DNA of 64,000 nt, taken from contig JACDTU010000003.1 of the NCBI GenBank assembly GCA_022376465.1, positions 1,674,001-1,738,000 on the forward strand. The letters run 5' to 3'. Position numbers and translations under genes: made by a program. Under the pieces are notes generated by a model. It was not told the DNA's origin. It was given only the letters and a program-made list of their open reading frames with translations, and made no database searches. Source of the stretch: Cubamyces lactineus (Eukaryota > Basidiomycota > Agaricomycetes > Polyporales > Polyporaceae). Shown one piece after another: positions 1 to 11,985 of the stretch (position 1 is its first letter; every line of letters starts with the position of its first letter).

Positions 1-1385
1 ATATATCACACGTTAAACTCAGCGTCAGTGGTCCAGGACGCTTCTATATTGCCAGCCGCCGGTCCTCCTGGACCAGGACATTGGTACTGGAACCACAACA
101 AGCCTAGCGTCGGTGTACCTACGCAATCTGCCAGAGTAGGAATCGCCCCATAAAGCCCGTTTGTAGTATTCGACCGATCTCAAGATCTCCGCCCTGTGTG
201 ATGTCTGGCCTGAGCGCCGGCATGCATTCGACCATGTACGTGCCTAGCAGATTGCGTTAAACCTGAACGTTACCCCAGAAAGATCGAGTTCGTAAGGCCC
301 AGACACGCCATAATTGTGGTACTAAGGTACGCCGCTTTCCCCTTCAGCATGGTACACCTCGATCCGACTACACTACAGCAGAAGCGAGAAGGCCACCACT
401 GCGCGTTAGTACGTTGATGTGCACGAGAGCCTGGGTCCCGCGCATCGGGCCATATTCCTGTCAAGCAACAGTACATAATGTATTGCAAAACAGCCTAGAC
501 CGCCTGTCGTTTTGTTGCTAGCGATACCGCTGACCGACGACGTTTATGGCCGGTTTGCGGTCCAATCATGGCAAGCGGCTCAATGATATCCGGACATGAT
601 GCAGGAAGGGGTTGACGGTGGCTTGCTAGAGGTTCACGGAGGCACAATTTGACGGATCGTCGCGCCCTTTACATCATCTCCGAAGAACTGTGGCACCTCT
701 TCCGGCATCCCAGCCCCCTCGATGCACTCCGCGGAGCCCCGTCAGGGTTAGATAGTGTGCCGACTTGTGGTCGTGCCACTGCCCAGTAGCCTCGGGTAAG
801 GTGTACCTACTACTGGGATGGATTGATGACGATCTAGGTCATTCCCACGAACCCCATTGCGCTGGAACGGTGCCAATACAAGCTAATTTGTGAGCTACTC
901 ACAGAGTCTTCGCAATTGAAGGTGCTGGACTAATCCTTGCCGTCATCTCCCATGTCATCCTTCCATTTGATCTCAATGGCGCTGCGCTTCATCTTTGCTG
1001 CGCGGTCGCATCCACAAAGCTTGTTGCGTGGGATAGGTCCGGGTATCGCGTTTGACCCGCTCTTCGGTGTGGTGGCCAACATGCTCGTTTACGTGCTTCC
1101 GGGCCTGGCGTCTAACACTACCCATGAGCATCTAGCCAGTTCATGTTGATGTCGTGTTTGCTCCTCGACGCCAGCAAGGAGGTTCGGCACGGGTTGCTGG
1201 ACGACGCATGAGAACGCAGCGACTTCCGGCCTCCCATGGGCGCGAGCCTCTTGGCACATCTCCATCACACGGGAAGTCTCGAATACCTTCCGTTCCCTCT
1301 TTGCCAAGAAAAGCTGGCAGTATAAAGAGTATTGCACGAGTCGTACGGCAGCGAGACACCAACCTTCATCGTGTACACGCTCACC
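1..1385. other. Intergenic, no gene recognised
   Basis: No frame gives a protein-like product with splice signals. Short open frames on both strands overlap each other and have no recognisable domain. The right end is the promoter of the PEBP-like gene. Confidence 0.5.
1321..1327 (+). promoter_or_regulatory. TATA box of the PEBP-like gene
   Basis: TATAAAG lies 65 bases before the ATG at 1386, a usual distance for a basidiomycete TATA promoter with a short leader. Confidence 0.5.
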
Positions 1386-2379
1386 ATGCTCGTTCAAGTC
1401 CTGCTTGCCGCTGCCTTCGCCGCGTCCGTTACGGCCCAGAACAGCACCAACGTCACCGTGGCTGACGTCGCCCAGGCCTTCACGACTGCCAAGCTCGTTC
1501 CGGATGGTACATCTGACCATCGCTTAGTATGTTTCCATCAAGGCTAACGGAGTGTCGACGACAGTGCTGCCTGCATTCAAGCCGACCGCTATATTGAATG
1601 TGGTCTTCTTAGACAACACGACCGGAGTGTCGGTGAACGTGACGCCCGGCATGAACCTTACCAGGGAGCGTGAGTGTCAAACACTTTGAATAGCCTGCTG
1701 CAGCTCACTCGTATGGCCCTATTCTAGAAACGGCACTCCGTCCGCAATTCTTCCTGGTGTCTAACGACACATCGCTTGCCACGCAGACGTTTGTGCTCGC
1801 TATGGTTGATCCAGATGCTCCTACCCCCAGAACGCGACGGCTGCTCAGATTCGCCACCTCCTCGCGCCTGGAATCATGGCAAACGGTAGCCTCGCCACGG
1901 GCGCAGCGCTCGTCAACAACACGCCTGCCATATCCGACTTCCTCAGGCCCACTCCTCCGGCTGGTTCAGACCCCCACCGGTGCGCAATTGCGTCATTATC
2001 ATCGGGTTGCACAGGATTGATGCTCACCCGCTTTCTCGCACGCAGTTACACTCTATTGCTGTTCATTCAACCCTCAAACTTCACCACGGCGGTTTCGAGC
2101 TTCGTCAACTCGACCACGCCGGTCAACAACTTCAACATCTCGCTGTTCGCGCAGGAGCTTGGATTGGGGAGCCCGATTGCTGGAAACTTCTTCTTGACGG
2201 GCCCGGACGCGAACTCGACGAACAGTACGGGTACGAACAGCACATCCAACGGGACCAGCACCGGAAGTAGCCCGACGTCCACTAATCCATCCGCGAGCTT
2301 GGGCAACGGAGACTCGGTCTTCGCCGCAGCGGCTCTCGCGACCGTGATGTTCGGACTTTCTCTTGTGTCGCTCATTTAG
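1386..2379 (+). CDS. PEBP-like secreted/GPI-anchored protein, with probable frameshift
   Basis: Phosphatidylethanolamine-binding-protein-like family, about 260 residues. The N-terminus is a signal peptide (hydrophobic run ending Val-Thr-Ala-Gln). The family signature VDPDAPTP is encoded at about 1806-1829 and is followed by the IRHLLAPG-like and HRYTLLLF-like blocks. The tail is rich in Asn-Ser-Thr with repeated N-glycosylation sequons and ends in a hydrophobic stretch, as in GPI-anchored fungal proteins. Three introns fit: about 1506-1565 (giving LVPD-VLPAF), about 1671-1728, and about 1999-2063 (giving DPHR-YTLL). Oddity: just after VDPDAPTP the frame shifts by one. A run of five C at about 1824-1828 would need six to join the two conserved blocks, so the gene is either broken or the base is a sequencing error. 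Family assignment is firm; ligand and role are unknown. Confidence 0.75.
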
Positions 2380-3280
2380 TTTCTGTTCGAGTGGTGAAGC
2401 AAAATTTGGTTGCTCTCAGGACTACGTATCATACCACAGCACGTTCCAGTAACTCAACCGTGGAATGGACGAGTTTTGTGACGGAGACAAATGGCGAGTG
2501 TCAGGGAACTGGGAACAGTGATGTCTCTTCGGCACATCAGAGCATGGCAGAAGCTCGTAGTACTGAAGTGCTGCGAACTTGAACCTAAAGTACCTTACTT
2601 GACATGGATGTCCACCAGCGCCCACTACACGCCGCTGGATGAGTTCGTGAGGATGATCTTCGTCTTCTATCTCTTGCACTGCTCTACCTATATAGTTCTA
2701 TGTACTATGCTTTAGTAACTCACAGAATACCAACGGTGGAAGAGACGCTGCGATCTCTGATGCCTTGGTGGTGCCACCAGCACAGACACGCGCGAGGTGG
2801 AGTGTAATGCAACACCAACCACGACTGGTCCCGCCCAATTGGTTCAATGTATGTGAGGCTGCAATGAAGCCTCGGTGGGGTGACCTGAAGCAATATGATT
2901 TCAGCTTTTGTGTTAAATTGCGTTGAGTGCTTGATACCGTGTACGAACTTGAAGCTTTCTCTGCCTCATATCTGCGCTCATTGAGGTTTAGTTCGCTATG
3001 TTATTCGAATTGTTTTTCGGCGAGCATTGATTCCCAATCTGTGTTATATATCATGGCGCGCTTGAGTATCCAGAATGGGCGAAATATGTGGCGGCAACCA
3101 ACGGTGGAAGATAGATTGAGAAACAGCGGTACCGGTGGCGTTGAAGGCTCCCGGTGCTGTTAACTTTAACCCAAATTGCCTTGTAGGGAACAAGTGCCGA
3201 CCGGCGCTTCCGCGGCCTGTTAGCTGCAAGTCCGTGTTAAACGGCCCTGGAACTCGTTTCTCACCACGACCACCACGACT
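2380..3280. other. Intergenic between PEBP-like gene and SF3B6
   Basis: No gene seen. The only structure noted is a 15-base direct repeat (accaacggtggaaga) at about 2729-2743 and 3097-3111. Confidence 0.4.
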
Positions 3281-3757
3281 ATGGCTCTGGCACGACCGAC
3301 GGTATCTCATTTATTGAAACGTCTGGCTACTATTATGCTTACACACGCTTTCGCAGACCAAACTGCCACCCGGAGCGAACAGAATTCTGTTCGTCAAGAA
3401 CCTCAACTACCAGATTACTGGCGAAGACTTGTACGATCTCTTCGGCCGGTATGGTAGCATCCGTCAGATTCGCATTGGGAATGACCAGAAGACGAGGGGC
3501 ACTGCGTTTGTCGTCTTTGACGATGTCATGGATGTGAGTAGACGTGCCGAGCCATCGCCCATCGCGAGACTGACACGCAGCAGGCTAAGAATGCGTTGGA
3601 CCATTTGAATGGTTTCCATCTCCAAGAGCGCTACATTGTAGTGCTATACCACATGCCTGCCAAACAAGACGCAGCCGCGGCAAAGGCGGAGCTTGCGCGG
3701 AGAGAGGAGGAGCTGGCGCAGCTCAAGAAGAAACACAATATCCAGGATGATGATTGA
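3281..3757 (+). CDS. SF3B6: Splicing factor 3B subunit 6 (p14, branch-site RRM protein)
   Basis: Subunit of the SF3b complex of the U2 snRNP, which sits next to the branch-site adenosine in the nucleus. Three exons give 123 residues, against about 125 in the human protein. Exon 1 codes seven residues (3281-3301), and introns lie at 3302-3356 and 3534-3583, both in phase 0. The single RRM has RNP2 as ILFVKNL and RNP1 as GTAFVVF, followed by [12 protein letters not shown] and RYIVVLY as in the p14 family. The C-terminus is a charged helix. The start was chosen because the splice at 3302 is the only one placing an ATG in frame ahead of the conserved [10 protein letters not shown] block. Confidence 0.92.
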
Positions 3758-4077
3758 GCCGTTCGTTGTACGTACGTCCTCCGGCTTTGTGTCCCTCATT
3801 TCTGCGTCCTGTGATGCGCTCACCTCAGTACATCAGTCCTGTATCATATTGTACCAGTAAACCCGTAATGTGCATGCGATTTCGTCGGTATGAAGCAGGG
3901 GCATAGTCCTTGCGCTCGGCCACTTGTAAGCCAAGGAAATGGCGTGTTGCCAACACGACAGATGCAAGTAATCACCAATCGGTTATTCATATGAACTGAC
4001 CTCTGATATTCCCGCTACAACGACACATGCTGCACTGGAGTCAGGAAGAATACAATTGGCTTGACTGTCGTAGCTGT
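3758..4077. other. Short convergent intergenic region
   Basis: It separates the convergent SF3B6 and small Cys-rich genes and presumably holds both 3' ends. Nothing else seen. Confidence 0.4.
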
Positions 4078-4657
4078 TCAACGACACCCGGCGGCCGCGC
4101 AGTAGGGGCAGTACGTCTCCTTCTCCTCGGCTGCTCGATGAGTCAGTGAGTCATATTCAATAATGCGCAGTGCACAGGGACTAACTGTATTGCTGAGGAG
4201 CAGGCCGGCTGACAACAGGTCAGCACGTGAGTCAATGATGGCGCACGCAAATACTCACTATTGCCAGCAGCGTTTCTTGCAAGCATCTCCGGTGCAGGTT
4301 GCGGGATGGTTCGGGCTGAAGATGCACTGGGCGCTATCACAGCGTACCTACAGATCACCGTTAGCAAAAGCTACTTCGGTTCGAACCAGAGTCCGGATAA
4401 GCTACCTCTTCATCAGGCTTCAGATGGTAAGTATAGCGGGTCAGCGAATGGACTAATGATCAGAGTATAGTTCAGGCTGCTCACGGCGGTGACTGCGTGG
4501 TTGCACCTAGTTTGAGCGAGGAGTAAGCGGCTATAATACAGTGCGTGCATGAACGAAAGCTCACCTCTTGAAGATAGTACGAATTCTGGGATTGATTTGA
4601 TCAGTATACACCCAGAAGCGGGAGACGGCCATATACGCACTGGCGACGGCGGCACAT
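4078..4657 (-). CDS. Small Cys-rich CxxC protein of a basidiomycete family
   Basis: A 78-residue protein assembled from seven exons: 4641-4657, 4565-4585, 4485-4506, 4406-4417, 4259-4347, 4186-4208 and 4078-4130. All six introns are GT-AG and all phases join. The product starts MCRRRQ, then has RCNHAVTAPDEEVRCDS, CIFSPNHP, CWQYRPAPQQYT and ends CPYCAAAGCR. I recall this order (CGHAV..DEE, CDS..C.FS.NHP, CWQYR..P.QY, CP.C) from short hypothetical proteins common in Agaricomycetes, which suggests a small metal-binding fold. No function is known to me. It has no signal peptide, so the cysteines probably bind zinc in the cell. An alternative ATG at 4632 would read through intron 1 and lose the MC start. 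The 12-base exon 4406-4417 is the least certain join. Confidence 0.6.
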
Positions 4658-5702
4658 GCTGAAATGTAGTGAGATACGAAGAGGTGTGGTAGGAGGATTG
4701 CTGTAGTAGGCTTGTGATCGAGAGTGAGTGCTTGCCTCCTGCCTCTCAGAGACCTCACCTCTTATATACATACGCCAACAGGTCATCGCCGTCCCTGCAT
4801 GTCTACCAAGGGTGGCTAAGTTGGATGTGAACGCGCCGCAGAATATGTCGACAGATCGCTGGAATGATTTTACCAATGACACACGCTCCTCTACGCGAGC
4901 TGCGACCGGAACGCTTGACCGCAATTGGAACTCCTGCAAACGGCGCTGCGGGAGCGGCGGAGGTCAAAGCAGGATGCTCAATATCGCGACAACGAACGCC
5001 GAAAGTGCTTCCCATAAGGAGCCACTGTGCGTCAACACCCGCAGGTGTTGGTCGGTACGTACGGCATTTTAGACCGCTGTTCCTCACTGGCACCAAATCG
5101 GTGGCCGATTCATTAATCCCTCTCGCTAACCTTATGCGCCCAAGGTCCTGGTCCTACTTCCCAAATCTCACCAATTGCCGCAATGATCTCGTTTCATGTG
5201 GCACCCGCAACCAGGGCCATGTGAGCATGTCTGGGCTCCTTGTCGTTGGTACCACACACGTTGCCGACGCCATATTGGCAAGGAACCCTCGGAAAACTTC
5301 CATTCGTCTCATTCCGGAGCCGGCCATCTGGCAACTTCGTTATTTGTGCCGCTTGAGCGGTGCCAGGACGACTGTCGCTGTCTGGCGCTCCGACTCATCT
5401 ACGTATGTTTTTTCCGGAGCGTCTTTACTCCTAGCTCTCGTCTGCTTGAATGGGCAGTAGTGCGAAGATGCGGGGTCCCGGATCGCTAGGAAATTGTTGG
5501 TCTGTTCCATATTCGCTTTACGGTCGTGCTCGCGCGAATATGGACTTCGGTCAAACCCTGACCTGTCAGCGGTCTATCCGCTGCGAAAACATCGTGCGTA
5601 AATGACGAGGGCGGCGCACACATGTATGGAAGTGTCAAAAATCTCCTCGCTCGGTACATGTGAATAAGCTACGGTACTTTTCGCTCTACCCGATACATGC
5701 TA
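4658..5702. other. Intergenic, no gene recognised
   Basis: It holds the promoter of the Cys-rich gene and the 3' side of RPA190. A 198-codon open frame at 4864-5460 on the plus strand has no family features and is not supported. Confidence 0.4.
4762..4768 (-). promoter_or_regulatory. TATA box of the small Cys-rich gene
   Basis: On the minus strand this reads TATATAA, about 105 bases before the ATG at 4657. Confidence 0.4.
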
Positions 5703-8700
5703 TTACATACTAGCTACGCGGTCCTTCTGGTCCACCGGCATGACGATATCGAATACACCCGTTCCTGTACGGCTTAGCCTGCCCATGACAATATTGCCCG
5801 AAGGTGTCGTCAGGTCGTCGAAGTCGCCGTGGAGAGTGGCGTCGGACAGGAAGGCGGCGGTCGTCTCGTAGGAGGCCTTCAGCAGAGGCGAAGGGTTGGT
5901 CGAGATACCCTTTCTGTTAAACGGCTTGTATCCACCGTCGAAGGTCTGCGAGGCACACTGGTTAGTAGCTGGGAATACTGCGCTATTACTATTACGCACC
6001 ATGTAATCTGCGATAAGCTCCAGGTGACGGATGTCAACGTCGATCTTGTACACGGCAAAGACGCCACCAATCTCCCGCAGGATCGCAGCGCGCGCTGCCT
6101 CAACGCCATAGGCGCACAACAGCGCGGAGATATCATTGGAGTAAATGCCGTTCTCATCGATGATGCTGTCGTCCCCTCCGCACGCAAACTCCCATAAACC
6201 GGGGATGTTCGAGCCGTTAGTAGTCACCTGCGTGGTGTCAACATCGCGCGCTTAGTGATGGCGTGAGGAAGTTGGACCCACAGTGAAGATTTTGCCACCA
6301 TTCTTCGCGTCTTCCTCGTTCTTGAAACAGTCTGTGATTCCTGGGATCTCACGGATGACTGTCTTGAGGCAGACACGCTCGACTAGCCCGACTAGTAGTA
6401 GCTTGGGCATTGTGGACCCGAACTAGACGAGTGGATCAATACGGCATCCACATGATGCACCAAAGTCGAGGACATACCTGCAGCCCAATCGTGCAGCCAG
6501 ATTCCCGGAACGAGAAGGACGTGGCACTGGGCAGGTTGTCCATGAAGAGACTCTCCACACGGCCATGCTCTGTGGCTAGCGAACGAGAGTCTTGGTCCGC
6601 GACGGCAACGGCCTCCTCGTCCGACGAAGAAGCGTATGCAGCCTCGATGTCCATGTCCCCAATTTCGCCTCCTTCATCGTCCTCCTCATCATCCTCGTCC
6701 TCATCCTCGTATGTTCCTTGCTCCTTCCGTTGGCGCTTCATCTTGGACGCGGTCGCATCTCCGTCGCCGATCTCGCTGGCGTCATCATCATCGTCCCGCC
6801 GGCGGCTGCGCGGGTCCTCGCCTTCCTCTTCGGCGGCTTCGGCGGCACCCTGGTGTTCTCGTACCGCCCGGCCCTTTCCGAGTTCGGAGCGCTGGCTCTT
6901 CAAGTCCGCGTCGAGTTTCTTGAGCTCGATTTGAAGCTCCTTCTTGAAAATGAGAGGGAACTTCGTCGCGAAGGACGCGAGGATCTCGAAGGGGCTGACG
7001 TCGTACTCCTCTTCGTACTCCGCTCGAGGGTAGAACGCGAGATCAATTTTGAACTCCTTGCTCCGCGATTCGCCCTTGAGCACGAGCTGTTCCGTGACCG
7101 TGATCTTATCAACAATATGCGAAAGGGCGAGTCGGCTCGCTCTCTTGCAGAACCGGTCCATGTCCGCCGTGGAGACGCCGGAACGGACAGTCATCGTCAT
7201 GGACGGCGTCTTGGGCTTCGTCGAGGCGGTCATGACGATCTCTCGGAGACGAGGGATACCAAGTGTGACATTTGCAGCACCGTGTCCTGTATGCAGCCCA
7301 TTCGTCAGACGAGAGGAGCGACCGGAGCGCGGATCCACATACCAGCGAAGTGGAACGTGTTCAATGTCATTTGTGTCGATGGTTCTCCAACGCTGTGCGA
7401 TGTGTAAGATGGGCGTTTATGCATGCGTGGAACGTACTATACTTACCCCTGTGAAGCGAGCAGTCCTACTGCCTCGCCTGGCTCGACGAGACTACGCATG
7501 TACTTCACGCTCGTGAGAAGTTGGAAGTTCTTCTTGCTGAGAGGAGCTTTCCGGCGTTTTATAGGCAACGAATCGTCGCCTTTCTCGCGCAAAAGACCGT
7601 GAGGATTCTTTTTCATGTAGTCGTCGACCTTGTCGGCAAAGAGCTCGGAGGTACTGCCGAGGAAGCGTTGCGGGGGGTACTTCGAGAGTGCGGGCAAGTA
7701 CTTCTCGCGCTTGTGCTTTTTGTCCTTGTACTTGACAAGCTTCTTCATGTACTCGACCGCCTCTTCAGACACAGCGCCATTCAGCGCGCGAGGCTGATAG
7801 CGGTTCACGAACGACGTCTCGTTGCGAGCGATGAACTCGAACTGGGTGAGATGCTTCTGCTTGGTGACATCCAGTGAGTCGCCGCCGTAGTTGAACTGGT
7901 ACACAGAGGAATCGCTGCCGCGGACAGTGTTGTCATAGTGGACGCGAATACCCTCGAGGTGCTTGATGAGACAGCGCTGCAAGTATCCGGACCGGGACGT
8001 CTTGACAGCAGTATCGATGAGACCCTCTCGTCCAGCCATACAATGGAAGAAGAACTCCTGCGGCTTGACTCCCGTCAAGAATCGGCTCGCAACGTAACCA
8101 CCCGCGATAGCCTTCGTCTCGAACGGCTTGAACGAGGGCAGCGTCTTCCCACTGACCATCACAGGCACTCGACGACCCTCGAGTTCCTGCTGACCAAGCG
8201 CGCAAGAAATCTGCTGGGCGTTCACAGCGCTACCCTTCGCGCCGGAGACGGTCATGGCCTGCATGTGGTTGTGGGGGAATTGGCGGAGTAGACCATGGGG
8301 CATGACGGCGTCTGCGATGGACTTAGTCAGCTTCGCCAATTTGCCCTTCACGGTCATATCGAGACCGGCCATCTTGCTATCGTCGCGTAATACGTCCTCG
8401 AGGAGCGAGCGCAGTACAGCGGGCTTCTCCTCCTCCGGTGTCGACTTGAGGACCGGGAAATTCTCCATGGCGCCCTCCGTGCCGAGGTTCACCCCTTTCG
8501 CGAGAAGTTCCGCACGACGAGCGTTGCCCTCGGGCGTCAGCGCAAGATCGTCCATACGACAAGTGAACGCGCGGTGCTGCAGGAACTTGGTGAAGAGCCG
8601 GCTGAGGACACCAAGGAGCTTGCCTGCCACATCAGCGCCATACAGTTCATACACGGAATGCACGAGACCGAAGTCGGAAGCTCCAAAAGCCGACTTGTCA

Positions 8701-11690
8701 AGAACGCCGGAGAGTAGTTCGCCATCCATGAAGACGACCTTGTCCTCCTGGGAGTCCTTGCCCCATAGATGGCCAGGCACCTTAGCCGAAGCATGCAAAT
8801 TCAGACCGTCGAACTCAGGCGGAGTAATGTTCTTCAGGACGGTGGAGATCTGTCAGATATATGCAATACAACCGTGAGCCGTCATCATACAGCTAGACAC
8901 GAAACGGAGCGCACGATCTGTTTTCCTGTCCAGAGAGGCTTTGGCTTCCATATTGTCGGTGGCAGGGTGACGAGACGGCCTGCATGTAGTTCCGGCTGGT
9001 CTTCGGGACGGAGGGCGCCGTACAGGAGCTGGAAGTACTCTTCTCGCGTAAAGAAAGCGTCCTGTGCTGTCATCCACACGCCGGCAACAACGTGGTCCTG
9101 GATGAGACCGCGCAGCGGTTTCCCGGAAGTGGGAACGAGGTACTGATTGTCAGTATTGGCGATGTAGTACGCTTCAGCGCGCGCGACGTGATTCTCTGCA
9201 AGACGGTTTAGCCATGCCTAAAGTCAACTTAAGCCGAAGAACACGTACGAGGGAAATGGATGTTCATCTCTGTTCACATGGTCAGATCTGTAACTCTAAA
9301 TAATCCGACGAGTACGCACCGTCGCCGTCGAAATCGGCTAGCCGATAGCATGTCCTGTCAGTACCTGATCGGTGAGCAGCATTTGGTTAGACACGCACCA
9401 TTGTAGGAGTTACTGTGGCATGTTGTCAGTGTACGTCATAGACCACAGAGACGACTATGTCTCACCAGTTCGCGTAATGCATCCGGATAGTCTTCTCGCC
9501 ATGTAGGACACGCGCCTTGTGACACATCATACTTGGCTTGTGGAGGGTGGGTTGACGGTTGAGGATGAGGATATCTCCATCGCGAAGATGCCTGTACACC
9601 TTCTTGTTGATAGCAGGGGTTGTCGTGTACAGTCCCTGTCTCTGCGCCGACCCTTGCGACCCATCCTGAGGAGTTAGAAGCTGATTCGCGATAGCCGTCC
9701 GTTGCTCCAAAGTAAGTTTGTCCTACAGGAAAAGCCAATGTCAGAGTGCCGAACAACTCGGTCAAATTATCGCTACACACCAGGAAATGAAGATGTCCAT
9801 CCTCGTACTCGACCATCGTTGCACCAGGGTACCCTCTCGGACCGGTGATCACCAACTGCCGTAGTTCATGGAAGTTGTTCGGGGTGACAGGCTCGGGGAA
9901 CGTCAATTTACGAGCGAAAACGGGAGGGATACCAATCTCGTTTGGCTCGATGTTGACGTCCGGCGAGATGACAGAGCGAGCGGCGTAGTTAACACGTTTA
10001 CCCTGATACGGCGTGAGCGAACAAGACTGCAGCGAAGACCATGTGACCGACCATCATGTGCTTGCGGAACAGGCCCTCCTTCTTCTCCAACCCCTGCTTG
10101 ACGCCAGCGGGAGGGAGCCGTCCTTGCCGTATAGGCGTGGGGTTCTTGCTGCTGTCAATGTAGCTATTGACGTCGACTTGGAGTTGAATGAGGGTGTCCA
10201 GGAGGGATTGGAGGATGCGGCGCCTTGCAGCTTCGTCAACAGCAGAGCCCTTGGCTGAAGCCGCGCGTAGACTGTTGTTCAGATCGCGCAGACGGTACGA
10301 GGTAGTCAAGACTTTCGACAAGAGCTCGTTCTGAGGGTGCTCGAAGAGCATCTCACCCATTTTGGCAGGGGGACGGAAACGTGTGGGGCTGACGGGGAGG
10401 ACTTCCATGAAGAACATATCGGCGGAAGCAAGAGAGAGGTTGTTTCGGTTCAGCGGCGCAAGTGGTCCATGGCGACCAAAGAGCAAACAACACATCACCG
10501 CCTCGTTGCGGAAGAGTCGGCGTAAGTGAGCACGGCACTCCTCAGGAGGCACAACGCGTTCGTTCCTCCCACGGGCAGTCTTGACCTTCCCGCTTGCGGA
10601 TTTCGGAAGCGAACTGTTAGCAGCGCGAGGTCTTGACTCTTCCTCGTCGGAGAACACGTCGTCTCCTTCCTCGTCCGACTCTTCGCTGGAGTCTTCATCA
10701 ACCGAGTCGCTAGGACGGCGCTCCACAGATACTGAAGCCTGCTCTTTGGACGACTCCCGGTCATTCATGACATTGGGCCTCCTGATACCTAGCAAATCGT
10801 GTTGCTGCTGCTGCTTGGGTGTAAGGTCGTACTCGATGATCTTCGTGTACCCTTCCTTGCGGAACGTGTACCCGTGCCTGATTGCTGTGAGCAACATATC
10901 CATGTATACACATACGCGAGAACTTACGCGCCGCAGTTGGGATTCTGACACTTTTTGGTCATACTGGTCTTAATGAAGTCGTTGATGACCTCTTTCCTCG
11001 CCTGGTACACAAGCCCGTCCTTGTATGAGTCGCGCTTGCTTCCTGATGCGGTGGCGAGGTGTGCTGCAACATAGAGGTTGACCCGCTTCTCAAAATTCTC
11101 GTAGGACTCGGCTGGTTCATCCTCTTCGTCGTCCTCAACACGCTTCGCCTTCTTCGTATGATAGTGCATGTCATCCAGTGCCTTGGCGGCAACGACGAAC
11201 CCGTACTCCAGAAGGCGGAGCTTGGCAACATACTTGCAGAGCTGCAGATACAGTGAGACTTGGCGGACGTTGGGATATCCGAAGGGTACGTACCACGAAA
11301 CGGCTAACTTTGAACCTATGGCAGAACAAGCACGTTCCTCGTAGCAAATGGTACGCATTGACCATAAACAATGGATGAAACACGGGCGCGGGGAGCTCAA
11401 TGTGCCCAAAATGACCAGGACAGGTAAAGTAGGATAGGCGGCAGGTAGCACAACTGCGCGAACCCTTTAGAGACGTGCGAATATCATTCGCGCAAGCGTA
11501 CTCACATGTCCTGCTTATCACTGGGGCCTAGCGCCGGATCATACAAGCCTCCAACATTCGGACGGTTGAGGTCGTCCAGAAGAACGGGGTTCACGATCTG
11601 CTTGACTGAGATTCGCCGGACATCTTCTGTGGTAAGGAAGGAAAAGGACACGCTGGCGACGGTCGATGGAACGGGGTGTGAGATGTTCAT
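5703..11690 (-). CDS. RPA190: RNA polymerase I largest subunit (A190)
   Basis: Catalytic subunit of RNA polymerase I, which makes pre-rRNA in the nucleolus. The N-terminus (exons 11502-11690 and downstream) joins to DICATC...[14 protein letters not shown], the clamp zinc-binding motif. A long acidic insert with SDEE runs lies at about 10560-10760. The block [16 protein letters not shown] at about 9500-9600 leads to the active-site motif NADFDGDEMN, intact but spread over exons 9399-9412, 9320-9337 and 9249-9269. The bridge-helix/trigger-loop region ([19 protein letters not shown]) is at about 8000-8060. A second acidic insert (6600-6800), typical of the Pol I jaw, precedes the C-terminal [17 protein letters not shown] block. 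The length of roughly 1,750 residues fits the family. About a dozen short introns interrupt it. The Pol I-type acidic inserts rule out RPB1, and there is no heptad CTD. Confidence 0.95.
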
Positions 11691-11985
11691 GGTGAGACAG
11701 AGGAGAACCAGCCAAGCAAGTGAAGTCCCGTAGAAATAGTGCCAGTGGTCCGGAGACCTGAGCCTGCAGCCAAAGCCTCTGCAGAGTGACCAGGGCGTTC
11801 AATAGAAATTTATGATCGGCCGCGTCACGTGAACACGCCCGATTCTTGCGGAGCGCTCATGGCCAGTGGCTTGACCACTTCGCCTCACAGCGTTCATCGT
11901 CATCCGCGGTATGAGCTCAATAGCAATAGCAGAGCGATGTCTATGGAATCGCGACAAGGTATATGGATACAGCAGATAGACTCTC

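Noticed and set aside
4864..5460. 198-codon open frame on the plus strand
   Set aside because: No domain, no codon pattern like the neighbours, and overlapping open frames on both strands. It looks like chance in GC-rich DNA.
6592..7407. 271-codon open frame opposite RPA190
   Set aside because: It is the antisense reading of the acidic and conserved parts of RPA190.
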